Positions 31,847 through 41,506 of a stretch of 64,000 nt of DNA are shown here, piece after piece (within the stretch, counting starts at the first letter, position 1; every line of letters starts with the position of its first letter). The stretch is from NCBI GenBank assembly GCA_017084465.1, contig CP070896.1, positions 3,771,501 to 3,835,500 of the forward strand, read 5' to 3'. This DNA comes from Lacrimispora xylanisolvens (GTDB taxonomy: Bacteria; Bacillota; Clostridia; Lachnospirales; Lachnospiraceae). A model generated the notes under the pieces. The model searched no databases. It saw nothing but the letters and a program-made list of their open reading frames with translations, and was not told where the DNA came from. A program made the position numbers and the translations under genes.

Positions 31847-33345
31847 ATGACAGCAAGCGAAATATTGTCCCTCACAGCGGTACAGCTGGGGAAAAAAGAT
31901 AAAAGAGGGAGAGGTTACCTCCCCTGAGGCTGTAAAAGCCGTTTTAGGCCAGATTAAGGCCATGGAACCGGAGCTTAACAGCTACGTAACCATTGATGAA
32001 GAAGGTGCCTTAAAACAGGCAGAGGAGATCCAAAAGCGCATTGAATCAGGAGAGCTGACTGGTCCTCTTGCCGGTGTTCCGGCAGCGGTTAAGGATAACA
32101 TCTGCATGGAAGGACTGAAAACTACCTGCAGTTCTAAGATCTTATCCGATTTTGTTCCTACCTACAATGCCAAGGCAGTTGAGAATCTAAAACAGGCGGG
32201 AGCCGTAATCATTGGAAAGACCAACATGGATGAGTTTGCAATGGGAAGTACAACGGAAACCTCTGCATTTGGCGTTACCAGAAATCCATGGAATCCGGAG
32301 CATGTTCCCGGCGGTTCTTCCGGTGGTTCCTGTGCGGCAGTAGCAGCGGCAGAGTGCTTTTTCGCTCTGGGTTCTGATACAGGCGGATCCATCAGACAGC
32401 CAGCTTCCTTTTGCGGAGTTACGGGTTTAAAGCCAACTTACGGAACGATTTCCCGCTATGGCCTCATCGCTTACGGTTCCTCCTTAGATCAGATCGGACC
32501 GGTAGCAAAGGATGTGACTGACTGCGCAGCCATTCTTGAGGTTCTGGCTTCCCATGATGGTATGGACAGTACTTCCGTACAGCGGGAGGATTATGAATTT
32601 ACCAGGTATTTAACCGGTGAGGTAAAAGGCTTAAAGGTGGGAATTCCTGCTGATTATATGGGAGAAGGACTGGAGCCGGAAGTAAAAGAAGCCGTTTTGA
32701 AGGCTGCAAAGGTACTGGAAGAAAAGGGTGCCGTTGTAGAAACCTTTGATCTTGGCATGGTGGAGTACGCCATTCCGGCATATTATGTAATCGCTTCTGC
32801 AGAAGCCAGCTCCCAATCTGTCCCGTTTTGACGGTGTAAAATACGGATACCGTGCGAAGGAATATACAGGACTTCACGGCATGTATAAAAAAAGCCGTTC
32901 TGAGGGCTTCGGACCGGAAGTAAAACGCCGTATTATGCTGGGCTCTTTCGTACTCAGCTCCGGTTATTATGACGCATATTATTTAAAGGCATTGAAGACA
33001 AAAGCGCTGATTAAGAAAGCCTTTGATGAGGCATTTTCCAAATATGATGTGATTTTAGGACCTGCGGCACCGACCACAGCACCAAGACTGGGCGAAAGCT
33101 TAAGCGATCCTTTAAAGATGTACCTGGGAGATATCTACACAATCTCAGTAAACTTAGCCGGACTTCCTGGTCTGTCCGTTCCCTTTGGAACAGATGAGAA
33201 GGGACTTCCCATCGGCGTACAGCTGATTGCAGACTGTTTCCAGGAAAAGAATATTTTAAGGGCTGGTTTTGCAGTAGAGCAAAGCAGAACCTACGAGATG
33301 CCATTTCTGGCAGCAAAGGCAATGAAAGAAAAGGAGGAGAAGTAA
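31847..33345 (+). CDS. gatA: Asp/Glu-tRNA amidotransferase subunit A (two frameshifts)
   Basis: Amidase-signature glutaminase, about 499 residues. The Ser-cisSer-Lys triad is in AAVKDNICM (Lys), [13 protein letters not shown] (cis-Ser) and [16 protein letters not shown] (nucleophile Ser). It releases ammonia from glutamine for transfer to aminoacyl-tRNA in GatB. Frame breaks: A run near 31895 ([20 protein letters not shown]) and near 32815 ([19 protein letters not shown]). Both fix with a single base. The start at 31847 follows GGGGGA. Confidence 0.95.
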
Positions 33346-34781
33346 ATGAGCAAACAGTACGAAACAGTGATTGGTCTGGAAGTTCACGTTGAGCTTGCTA
33401 CAAAAACAAAAATCTTCTGCTCCTGTTCCACAGAATTTGGCGGAGCACCCAATACCCACACCTGTCCGGTCTGCACCGGTATGCCGGGATCTCTTCCCGT
33501 TCTGAACAAACAGGTGGTGGAATACGCCCTCACAGTAGGCCTTGCAGCAAACTGTCAGATTAACCAGAATTGTAAATTTGACCGTAAAAATTATTTTTAT
33601 CCTGACAATCCCCAGAACTATCAGATCTCCCAGCTTTATCTTCCCATCTGCCACGACGGATATGTGGAGATTGATACAGCTGCGGGAAAGGAAAAAGGTA
33701 GGAATTCATGAGATTCATATGGAAGAGGATGCTGGAAAACTGATTCACGATGAATGGGAAGACTGTTCCTTAGTTGATTTTAACCGAAGCGGTGTTCCGT
33801 TAATTGAGATCGTTTCCGAGCCGGATATGAGAAGTGCAGATGAGGTAATCGCTTACTTGGAGAAGCTGCGTTTAATCATTCAGTACTTAGGCGCCTCTGA
33901 CTGCAAACTGCAGGAAGGTTCCATGAGAGCTGATGTAAACTTATCGGTAAGAGAAGCAGGCGCCGCCCAGTTTGGAACAAGAACTGAGATGAAGAACTTA
34001 AACTCCTTTAAAGCCATTGCCCGTGCCATTGAAGGGGAGAGAAAGCGCCAGATCGAGCTGATTGAGGACGGGAAAGCAGTGGTTCAGGAAACCAGGCGCT
34101 GGGATGACAATAAGGAGTCTTCTCATGCCATGCGTTCCAAAGAGGATGCGAAAGATTACCGTTATTTCCCGGATCCTGATCTGCCGCCTATTTCCATAAG
34201 TGATGAGTGGATTCAGAGCATTAAGGAGAAGCAGCCGGAACTGCGGACAGAGAAGATGGCAAGATACCAGGAGGAATATAGTCTTTCTGAATACGATGCG
34301 GATATTATTACCGGATCCCAAGCACATGGCAGATATATTTGAACAGGTTACAGCCATCTGTCAGAAGCCGAAAGAAGCAGCAAACTGGCTGATGGTAGAG
34401 GGCATGAGACTGTTAAAAGAACATGAGATGGAAATGGAAAATATGACATTTTCTGCGGAAAATCTTGCAAAACTGATTGTTTTAGTGGATAATGGAACCA
34501 TTAACCGCACGGTTGCCAAGGAAGTGTTTGAGCAGATTTTCTTAAATGATATCGATCCGGAACGTTATGTAGAAGAAAAGGGTCTGAAAGTCGTAAGCGA
34601 TGAAGGTGCCCTTAAATCTGCCATTGAGGCGATTCTTGCTGCAAATCCCCAGTCTGTGGAGGATTACCGGAACGGAAAAGAGAAAGCCATGGGCTTTCTG
34701 GTTGGTCAGACCATGCGTTCCATGAAAGGAAAGGCTGATCCGGGAGCGGTCAACCGAATTCTGAAGGAACTGTTAGGTTAG
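33346..34781 (+). CDS. gatB: Asp/Glu-tRNA amidotransferase subunit B (two frameshifts)
   Basis: About 478 residues. The kinase-like amidotransferase core begins [21 protein letters not shown], with the zinc-binding cysteines in [19 protein letters not shown]. The C-terminal YqeY-like tail domain ([20 protein letters not shown]) contacts the tRNA. Breaks near 33695 (A/G run, [18 protein letters not shown]) and near 34315 ([13 protein letters not shown]). It follows gatA directly. Confidence 0.95.
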
Positions 34782-34809
34782 AGGAATCTTTATGAGGAGG
34801 AAGAAATCT

Positions 34810-36099
34810 ATGAAGCCGTATGTTGAGATGACAAAGGAAGAGTTACAGGAGCTTAGAAAGGAACTTTCTGCACAGTATAAGGAGTTTCAGGGCAGAGACT
34901 TAAAGCTTGATATGTCCAGAGGAAAGCCAAGTGCCGAGCAGCTGGATATTTCCATGGGAATGATGGATGTGTTAAGCAGCAGTGATGATTTAACCTGCGA
35001 TGACGGTACAGACTGCCGCAATTATGGTGTGCTTGATGGGATCAAGGAGGCAAAGGAACTTCTTGCCGATATGATGGAGGTTGCACCGGATCACATTATT
35101 ATTTATGGCAATTCCAGCTTAAATGTAATGTATGATACCGTTTCCCGTTCCATGACCCACGGTGTTATGGGAAGCACTCCCTGGTGTAAGCTGGATAAAG
35201 TGAAATTCCTTTGTCCTGTACCTGGATATGACAGACATTTCTCCATAACGGAATACTTTGGAATTGAGATGGTAAACGTACCTATGACTCCAACCGGCCC
35301 GGATATGGAACTGGTAGAGCAGCTGGTGGCTGCAGACGATTCCATCAAGGGTATCTGGTGTGTGCCCAAGTACTCCAATCCTCAGGGAATTTCTTACTCC
35401 GATGAAACCGTACGCCGTTTTGCCCGTTTAAAACCGGCAGCAAGCGACTTCCGTATTTACTGGGATAACGCGTATACCATTCACCATTTATACGATAACG
35501 AGCAGGATCATTTAATTGAGATTCTGGCAGAATGTAAAAGAGCCGGAAATCCGGATATGGTTTATAAATTTGCTTCCACCTCAAAGGTAAGCTTCCCTGG
35601 ATCCGGAATCGCAGCGATTGCAGCCAGCGAGAACAACTTAACGGACATCATGAAGCAGTTAAAGATTCAGACCATTGGCCATGATAAAGTAAACCAGCTT
35701 CGCCATGTACGTTTCTTTGGGGACATTCATGGAATGGTGGAGCATATGAGAAAGCATGCAGATATCATGAGACCTAAATTTGAAGCTGTGATTGAAACCC
35801 TGGAAAAAGAGTTAGGCGGTCTTTCAGTTGGCGAATGGACCTGCCCAAAAGGCGGATATTTTATTTCCTTTGATTCCTTAGATGGCTGTGCCAAAACCAT
35901 TGTTGCAAAATGCAAAAAAGCAGGTCTGGTTATGACTGGTGCAGGAGCTACTTATCCATATGGAAAGGATCCTCATGACAACAACATCCGTATTGCACCG
36001 TCTTATCCGACTCTGCCGGATTTAAAGCAGGCCATGGAATTATTTGCGCTCTGTGTTAAGATTGTAAGTATAGACCACATTTTATCTGGAAGAGCATAA
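34810..36099 (+). CDS. Aspartate aminotransferase, subgroup Ic (PLP)
   Basis: 429 residues. Class I/II aminotransferase of the Asp_aminotransf (Ic) type. The PLP Lys is in FASTSKVSFPGSGIAAIAAS, the PLP-binding Asp/Tyr in YWDNAYTIHH, and NSSLNVMYDTVSR is the phosphate-binding stretch. It would make aspartate from oxaloacetate, the substrate for the AspRS2 upstream. The start is ATG 34810 after GAGGAGG. It is 28 bp behind gatB, so probably in the same T-box-controlled transcript. Confidence 0.9.
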   Translation: MKPYVEMTKEELQELRKELSAQYKEFQGRDLKLDMSRGKPSAEQLDISMGMMDVLSSSDDLTCDDGTDCRNYGVLDGIKEAKELLADMMEVAPDHIIIYGNSSLNVMYDTVSRSMTHGVMGSTPWCKLDKVKFLCPVPGYDRHFSITEYFGIEMVNVPMTPTGPDMELVEQLVAADDSIKGIWCVPKYSNPQGISYSDETVRRFARLKPAASDFRIYWDNAYTIHHLYDNEQDHLIEILAECKRAGNPDMVYKFASTSKVSFPGSGIAAIAASENNLTDIMKQLKIQTIGHDKVNQLRHVRFFGDIHGMVEHMRKHADIMRPKFEAVIETLEKELGGLSVGEWTCPKGGYFISFDSLDGCAKTIVAKCKKAGLVMTGAGATYPYGKDPHDNNIRIAPSYPTLPDLKQAMELFALCVKIVSIDHILSGRA

Positions 36100-36105
36100 A
36101 TAGTA

Positions 36106-36155
36106 AGCGCCGCACAAATCTGCCTCTTATGGGAGATGATGTGCGGCGCTTTTTC
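36106..36155. terminator. Bidirectional terminator
   Basis: GCGCCGCACA and TGTGCGGCGC, 10 perfect base pairs, followed by TTTTT. It lies between the convergent aminotransferase and LysR genes. Confidence 0.88.
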
Positions 36156-36164
36156 GTTTCTATC

Positions 36165-37043
36165 TTAGTCGAATAAGACCAGATTAATAAAAGCCTGAAA
36201 GGATTCTGTCTGAAATTTGTCTTTATGGAACACAACATGGTTCATACAGCTGATCTCCATATCTTTTACCTCGATCTCAAAAACCTCACCCTTTTTAATG
36301 GATTCATCAGCAAAAATTCTTGGTACAACACCAATCCCAATATTTTCTCTGGCTGCCTGTAAAATCACGTCAGAATTGGTACTGGTCCACAACGGTTCTG
36401 CAGATAAGTTATTCAGTGCCAGCGCGCAGTCAAAGGTATCTCTGATGGTGCAGCCGGTCTCTCTTAATAAAAGAGGTTCTTCAATCAGCCTGTCTAAGGA
36501 TACCGGCTGTGCAGCCCGATTTGCAAAGGGATGGTTTGGAGAACAGATTACAGCCATGGGATAGGAGGAGAATGGAATTTTCTCCAGCTTCTCGTCGGAT
36601 ACGACACCTTCTACCAGAGCCAGATCCAGCTCATTCTTTAACAGTTTGCTGATGATTTCCCCGGAGTTATCCACGGTAACCTTCAGCTGTATGTCGGGAT
36701 TTGTCAGAGCGAAACGGGAAACAGCGTTTGGAAGTAAATAACTGGCCAGAGTCACACAGGAGCCCACACGCAAAGGTGCCTGTAAGTGCAGGGAACCAGA
36801 ATAGTTCTCCAGATCCTGGTATAACTCCAGAAGAGGAATTACTTTGGATAAATAAAACTTACCGTTTTCATTAATCATTACTCTTCGGGATACACGGTCA
36901 AACAGGGGGGAGCCAACGGATTCTTCCAGTTCATTGATGGCATGAGAGATAGCGGGCTGAGTCATAGACAACGCTTTTGCCGCTCCTGTAATGCTTCCTT
37001 CCTCACATACTGTTTTAAAGATTGTTAGATGTCGTAGATTCAT
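36165..37043 (-). CDS. LysR-family transcriptional regulator
   Basis: 292 residues from the start MNLRHLTIFKTV, the standard LysR opening; a start 18 bases earlier is less likely. N-terminal winged helix (GSITGAAKALSMTQPAISHAINELEESVG), then the type-2 periplasmic-binding-like effector domain (PLRVGSCVTLASYLLP). Resembles the CysL/YtlI-like group that controls amino-acid or sulfur genes. Its target is not evident; upstream and divergent is the PtuAB pair. Confidence 0.9.
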   Translation of the reverse strand: MNLRHLTIFKTVCEEGSITGAAKALSMTQPAISHAINELEESVGSPLFDRVSRRVMINENGKFYLSKVIPLLELYQDLENYSGSLHLQAPLRVGSCVTLASYLLPNAVSRFALTNPDIQLKVTVDNSGEIISKLLKNELDLALVEGVVSDEKLEKIPFSSYPMAVICSPNHPFANRAAQPVSLDRLIEEPLLLRETGCTIRDTFDCALALNNLSAEPLWTSTNSDVILQAARENIGIGVVPRIFADESIKKGEVFEIEVKDMEISCMNHVVFHKDKFQTESFQAFINLVLFD

Positions 37044-37172
37044 GTTTATAGGTCCTTCCATTACCAGTGCTTCATATGATAACTTTCATTATATCATTTT
37101 GATAATGGGTTGAACAGAGATTTTGAAAAAAATGTCGAACTTCATGAAACAAATTTTGTTTGAGATATTCCG

Positions 37173-37201
37173 TTGAACAGTGTCTTTATTTATGTTAATA
37201 T
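37173..37201 (+). promoter_or_regulatory. Promoter of the ptuAB-like operon
   Basis: TTGAAC, 17 bases, TAATAT, 43 bp before the ATPase start. Confidence 0.65.
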
Positions 37202-37244
37202 GGAAATAATTAGATATTATTATAGTTAAAAATGGGAGGTTTAT

Positions 37245-38399
37245 ATGGAAACTCTATTTTATATTACGGAGATTATGATTGAGTCGGTCAGGCACTTGAA
37301 AAACATTTGTATACCGATTAATAGTGATAAAATAAAGCATGTGATTTTAACTGGAAAGAACGGAAGCGGGAAAACTAGTGTATTGGACGCCATTGCCTCC
37401 TTTTTGGATAATACTAAAGCTAATGATTCTATCTATAACGCCAAAAAATCTATAGAAGATGACAATGCTAAAGATGTTGATATTAAATTTAATTTATCGT
37501 TATACGAAATACAACAAATGTATAAAAATGGTGGGTTTATTTTGGCTTATTATAAATCTGACCGGGTATTTTATGCGGATATTCCAAAGCATGTAGAAAA
37601 GGTGGAACTAAAAGATAGTTATTCAATTAATGAAATGCCTCGGCAGAATTTTGTTAAATACTTATTAGATCTTAAGATGACTGAAGCGCTTTCATTAACC
37701 AGCGGAAAAAAAGAAAAAGCAGATTTGATAAAAGCATGGTTTGAAAATTTTGATGAGATGCTTCAGAAAATTTTTGGAGATGATTCAGTTCATTTAGAGT
37801 TTGATGAAGAAACTTTCTTGTTCCATATCAGTCAGAAGGGAAAGGAATCTTTTGATTTTAATACACTATCCAGCGGATATGCGGCAATCCTTGATATTGT
37901 TGCTGATATTATAATTCGAATGGAAAAGAGAAAAGAAAAGTCTTTTTTATTTGATATGCCTGGTATTGTATTGATTGATGAAGTTGATAATCACCTCCAT
38001 TTGGAACTTCAAAAAAGAATATTACAACTATTAACAACAATATTTCCTAATATACAATTTATAGTTTCTACTCACTCTCCCTTTATTTTAAATAGTCTGG
38101 ATAATATTGTGATTTATGATCTGGAGAAAGCACTTTTAATCAATAATGGACTAACGGAAATTCCATACAGCGGAATTGTAGAAGGTTTTTTTCAGGCAGA
38201 CACCTTATCTGACAGTTTAAAACAGAAATATGAGAGGTATAAACAGTTAGTAGTAAAACCGGATTTATCTGATGGAGAGATAGAAGAAATTGCAAAGCTC
38301 GAGATGTATCTTGATGAGATTCCGGACTATCTGGCCTTAAATATTACTACGGAATACCAAAAATTTAAATTGGACTTTTTAAACAGGGAGGATCTTTAA
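37245..38399 (+). CDS. ptuA: Septu-like defence ATPase (PtuA)
   Basis: 384 residues. ABC/SMC-like AAA ATPase: Walker A LTGKNGSGKTS, signature-like LSSGYAAI, Walker B GIVLIDEVDNHLH with catalytic Glu/Asp, and H-loop IVSTHSPF. No TOPRIM domain, so not OLD. With the HNH gene overlapping its stop codon, the pair corresponds to Septu (PtuA-PtuB), a phage defence in which the ATPase holds the nuclease inactive until infection. Lower GC than both neighbours suggests transfer. RBS GGGAGG. No retron RT or ncRNA nearby. Confidence 0.82.
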   Translation: METLFYITEIMIESVRHLKNICIPINSDKIKHVILTGKNGSGKTSVLDAIASFLDNTKANDSIYNAKKSIEDDNAKDVDIKFNLSLYEIQQMYKNGGFILAYYKSDRVFYADIPKHVEKVELKDSYSINEMPRQNFVKYLLDLKMTEALSLTSGKKEKADLIKAWFENFDEMLQKIFGDDSVHLEFDEETFLFHISQKGKESFDFNTLSSGYAAILDIVADIIIRMEKRKEKSFLFDMPGIVLIDEVDNHLHLELQKRILQLLTTIFPNIQFIVSTHSPFILNSLDNIVIYDLEKALLINNGLTEIPYSGIVEGFFQADTLSDSLKQKYERYKQLVVKPDLSDGEIEEIAKLEMYLDEIPDYLALNITTEYQKFKLDFLNREDL

Positions 38400-38947
38400 T
38401 GGTTAAAGTTGATCGATCATACCCTGCCCCTAAGTCTTTGGCTGTGGAGGCAAAGAAGAACACGGGAAGTTATAGTGAGGAAGATGTGATTGCCCAGTTA
38501 AAGAACGATTTCCATAACAAGTGTTATATCTGCGAGATGAATGAGTTGCAAGATCCACAGGTTGAGCATTTACTTCCTCATAAAAATGGAAGATATCCAT
38601 TTAGAAAATTTGATTGGGAGAACTTATTCTGGTCTTGTGGTCATTGTAACGGAGTAAAAAACAGAGAAGAGTACGAAGAGTCAATCATTAATTGTTGTAT
38701 TGACGATCCGGAAGATAGTATTTTATTTCGATTGGATTCAAATAATGTGGAAGTTCTGGCAAAATCTATGGCAGACAGAAAGGCAGTCAAAACAGCTCAG
38801 CTTGTGTGGGAAATATTTAATATAAGAAATACCGGAATGAGAATATATAAAAGTGAAATGAGATTAAAAGAACTTCAAAAAGAAATGAATGTACTTTATG
38901 ATAAGTTAGAGGCATACAAAAAAAGCCAGTATCAAAAGCGTTATTGA
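38399..38947 (+). CDS. ptuB: Septu-like HNH nuclease (PtuB)
   Basis: 182 residues. HNH-type zinc nuclease: CYICE, then VEHLLPHKNGRYPFRKFDWENL and CGHCNGVKN, so two Cys pairs hold zinc and the His/Asn residues form the active site. The C-terminal third is a charged helix. The start ATG overlaps the ptuA stop (TAATGG), indicating coupled translation. Family: retron/Septu-associated HNH (TIGR02646-like). Cleavage target (DNA or tRNA) is not decided by sequence. Confidence 0.85.
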   Translation: MVKVDRSYPAPKSLAVEAKKNTGSYSEEDVIAQLKNDFHNKCYICEMNELQDPQVEHLLPHKNGRYPFRKFDWENLFWSCGHCNGVKNREEYEESIINCCIDDPEDSILFRLDSNNVEVLAKSMADRKAVKTAQLVWEIFNIRNTGMRIYKSEMRLKELQKEMNVLYDKLEAYKKSQYQKRY

Positions 38948-38949
38948 GA

Positions 38950-39057
38950 ATGATTAAAGTATTATTAAAAAGAGAGTCTGCCTTTGCAGGATTTAAACGA
39001 TGTTATATAAAAGAACATATAAGAGAATATCCAAATTTGGAAGAATACATAAAATAA
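38950..39057 (+). CDS. Possible 35-residue small protein behind ptuB
   Basis: ATG two bases after the ptuB stop, 35 codons, protein MIKVLLKRESAFAGFKRC followed by YIKEHIREYPNLEEYIK. Basic first half, amphipathic end. No separate strong RBS, so translation would depend on coupling. It could be a third Septu component or simply the remnant of a lost gene. I do not recognise it. Confidence 0.35.
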   Translation: MIKVLLKRESAFAGFKRCYIKEHIREYPNLEEYIK

Positions 39058-39121
39058 ATTCAGAGATATACTTATTTGTTTTTTTGCTAGAAATTGAATA
39101 AAATAGATATAAATATAAAAC

Positions 39122-39147
39122 AAAAGCCGCCTGTTGGCGGCTTTTAA
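39122..39147. terminator. Bidirectional terminator
   Basis: AAAAGCCGCC-TGTT-GGCGGCTTTT, perfect stem with A and T runs, between the defence pair and icd. Confidence 0.9.
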
Positions 39148-39175
39148 GGCTATGCTATTTTATCTTATCTTATGA

Positions 39176-40370
39176 TTAAAGTCGTGTTGCAATCGCTTTT
39201 ATAAAATTCTCGCTGTTTAAAACAGTGGGGTTTTCAATTGTAGTGATAAGTGCAAGGTCCTTTGTCATCTCTCCAGCTTCAATGGTATCGATGGTGGCCT
39301 TCTCTAACTTATCGGCAAATGCGGCCAGTTCCTGATTGCCATCAAGTTCTCCACGCTTTCTTAAAGCGCCTGTCCAGGCAAAGATAGTGGCAACAGAGTT
39401 GGTAGAAGTTTCCCCACCCTTTAAGTGCTGATAATAATGTCTCTGTACCGTTCCGTGAGCTGCTTCATACTCAAAGTCACCGTCAGGAGAAACCAGAACT
39501 GATGTCATCATGGCAAGAGATCCAAATGCAGAGGAAACCATGTCACTCATAACGTCTCCGTCGTAATTCTTGCAGGCCCAGATATAACCGCCTTCTGATT
39601 TCATCACTCTTGCTACTGCATCATCGATTAGGGTATAGAAATATTCAATACCTGCTTCCTTAAAGCGGTCCTCATACTCGGCATCAAAGATATCCTGGAA
39701 AATGTCCTTAAAGGTATGGTCATACTTTGGAGATGGTATCCTTGGTTGCAAACCATAAATCCTGCTTTGTATCCAGTGCATAATTAAAGCAGCTTCTTGC
39801 AAAGCTTTCAATGGAATTGTTAATATTATGCATACCCTGGACAATTCCGGCACTATTAAAGTTATGAACCAGTTCCCGTACCTCTGTTCCGTCAGCAGCA
39901 GTATAAACAAGTTCTACTTTGCCTGCACCGGGGATCTTCATCTCAGATCCTTTGTAAACATCACCGTAAGCATGTCTGGCAATGGTAATGGGCTTTTTCC
40001 AGTTTACAACACATGGTTCGATTCCTTTAACAACAATAGGTGCCCGGAATACGGTTCCGTCAAGAATTGCACGGATGGTGCCGTTGGGGCTTTTCCACAT
40101 CTCTTTTAAGTTGTATTCTTTTACACGGGCAGCATTTGGCGTAATAGTGGCGCATTTAACGGCTACTTTATATTTCTTTGTGGCCAGAGCAGAATCAGTG
40201 GTCACTTTATCATCTGTCTGATCCCGATATTCCAGTCCAAGGTCATAATATTCTGTCTTTAAGTCAATATAGGGCAGCAGAAGGTTGTCCTTAATCATCT
40301 GCCAGAGAATACGGGTCATCTCGTCGCCATCCATTTCGACTATGGGGGTTGTCATCTTAATCTTATCCAT
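39176..40370 (-). CDS. icd: NADP-type isocitrate dehydrogenase (frameshifted)
   Basis: About 400 residues, eukaryote-like (subfamily II) isocitrate dehydrogenase, making 2-oxoglutarate for glutamate synthesis. Start [20 protein letters not shown], substrate loop [19 protein letters not shown], metal-binding [17 protein letters not shown], and [14 protein letters not shown] near the cofactor site. The frame breaks near 39735 ([21 protein letters not shown]-rich). RBS AAGGAGGAG. Single gene between two terminated units. Confidence 0.95.
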
Positions 40371-40442
40371 GTGTTTCTCCTCCTTAGAAATGTTCGTGTT
40401 ATGCTATAGTATACGACGAAATATCAAATCACACAAGCATAT

Positions 40443-40860
40443 CTATGCAAATTTATCCAACCATTTTTGAATATTATACACTGTTTCCGGATCGATGAAA
40501 TGCTCAACTTTTTCCACCTGCTCCAGATCATTGGTTTTCTGGTTGACATAACAGAAAGCGGGTAAGGACCTGGTGCCTGAACAGGAGGTATTCCCCTAAC
40601 TCCTTGCCGTCGCTGGTCAGAGAAACGGTCCCGTATTTTTCAAATCCAACCAGCCCCTGTTTCCTTAAATTCCCAGTCATTTTAGACGCAGAGGAGGGCT
40701 TGACATGAAGACATTCTGCCAGTTCCTTAATGCGTACAGGCTGGTCCTCCTGAGATAACCGATATATCATCTCCAGGTAATCTTCCATCGAGGATGTGAT
40801 TTTTGTATGCTCCAAAAGAGAGTAACCCTTTAATGTATAAAAATTATCGTTCTGAGGCAT
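40443..40860 (-). CDS. DtxR/MntR-family metal-dependent regulator (frameshifted)
   Basis: About 139 residues. N-terminal winged helix SSMEDYLEMIYRLSQEDQPV, then VRIKELAECLHVKPSSASKMTGNLRKQGLV, followed by the start of the dimerisation/metal domain (LFRHQVLTRFL). A break near 40530 interrupts the rest, which continues in another frame as TNDLEQVEKVEHFIDPETVYNI... with the metal-ligand His. Start 40860 is preferred over 40866 because AAGGAGG would be too close to the latter. Divergent from feoAB, which it probably represses in iron-replete cells. Confidence 0.85.
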
Positions 40861-41016
40861 AGTCATTTCCTCCTTATATACGGCTGTTAGTTATATCTAT
40901 TCATAGCCGGCAGATTCTATGAATTACCAGGGCGGCAGGAGGGGGAGTGAGACAGGAACCTGTTTTTTATCAAATGCATATGTTAGGATATGGAAACTTT
41001 TTCGGAGGTTAAAGAG

Positions 41017-41331
41017 ATGTCGGGACGCTTTTGCTTAAATGACTTAAAAAGAGGTCAGAAAGGAATCATTTCCAGACTGACCGTTTGTGATGATATGAGA
41101 CGCAGATTACAGGATATGGGACTGATTGAGGGCACTGTAGTGGAGTGTGTGGGTAAAAGTCCTCTTGGGGATCCAACTGCATTTTTAATCAGAGGTGCTG
41201 TAATTGCCCTGCGAAATGAAGATTCCGTCAGGGTTTTGATACAGAATCATGACCAGGAGTCCTTTGAACCCAGTTATGGAGAGGGGATTGCGGCTGCCTG
41301 TGTCACTGCGGAGGAAGACATATGGGACTAA
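41017..41331 (+). CDS. feoA: Ferrous iron transport protein A
   Basis: 104 residues from ATG 41017, eight bases after GGAGG. SH3-like FeoA domain: [43 protein letters not shown] and the end [14 protein letters not shown]. It is an accessory of FeoB. Its stop overlaps the feoB start by ten bases (ATGGGACTAA), so FeoB translation is coupled. Confidence 0.92.
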   Translation: MSGRFCLNDLKRGQKGIISRLTVCDDMRRRLQDMGLIEGTVVECVGKSPLGDPTAFLIRGAVIALRNEDSVRVLIQNHDQESFEPSYGEGIAAACVTAEEDIWD

Positions 41332-41483
41332 GCAGAGAATCCATGGGAATCAAATCGGTAGACTGTGGACTGGAAATTAAAAAAAAGGAGCCGGAAGATC
41401 TGGTAATAGCGCTGGCCGGAAACCCCAATGTGGGGAAAAGTACAGTATTTAATCAGCTGACCGGGATGAACCAGCACACCGGA
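41322..41483 (+). CDS. feoB: feoB segment 1 of 3 (interrupted by element 1)
   Basis: First 54 codons of the ferrous iron transporter FeoB. The G1 (P-loop) GNPNVGKST is present, and the segment ends [11 protein letters not shown]. The next conserved residues, NWPGKTVANAQG, are found 2.4 kb away at 43925. In the unexcised state translation runs into the element and stops after three more codons. Joining at CACCGGA restores the frame exactly. Confidence 0.93.
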
Positions 41484-41497
41484 TCATGCATTTAGGG
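41465..41497 (+). other. attL-like border of element 1
   Basis: feoB sequence up to CACCGGA, then TCATGCATTTAG (41484-41495). That arm mirrors CTAACTGCATCA at the right border with two mismatches. Confidence 0.75.
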
Positions 41498-41506
41498 GCA
41501 AAATTG

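Noticed and set aside
37245-38947. Retron defence (PtuAB with reverse transcriptase)
   Set aside because: No reverse transcriptase and no msr/msd-like RNA upstream; only the LysR gene and a normal promoter.
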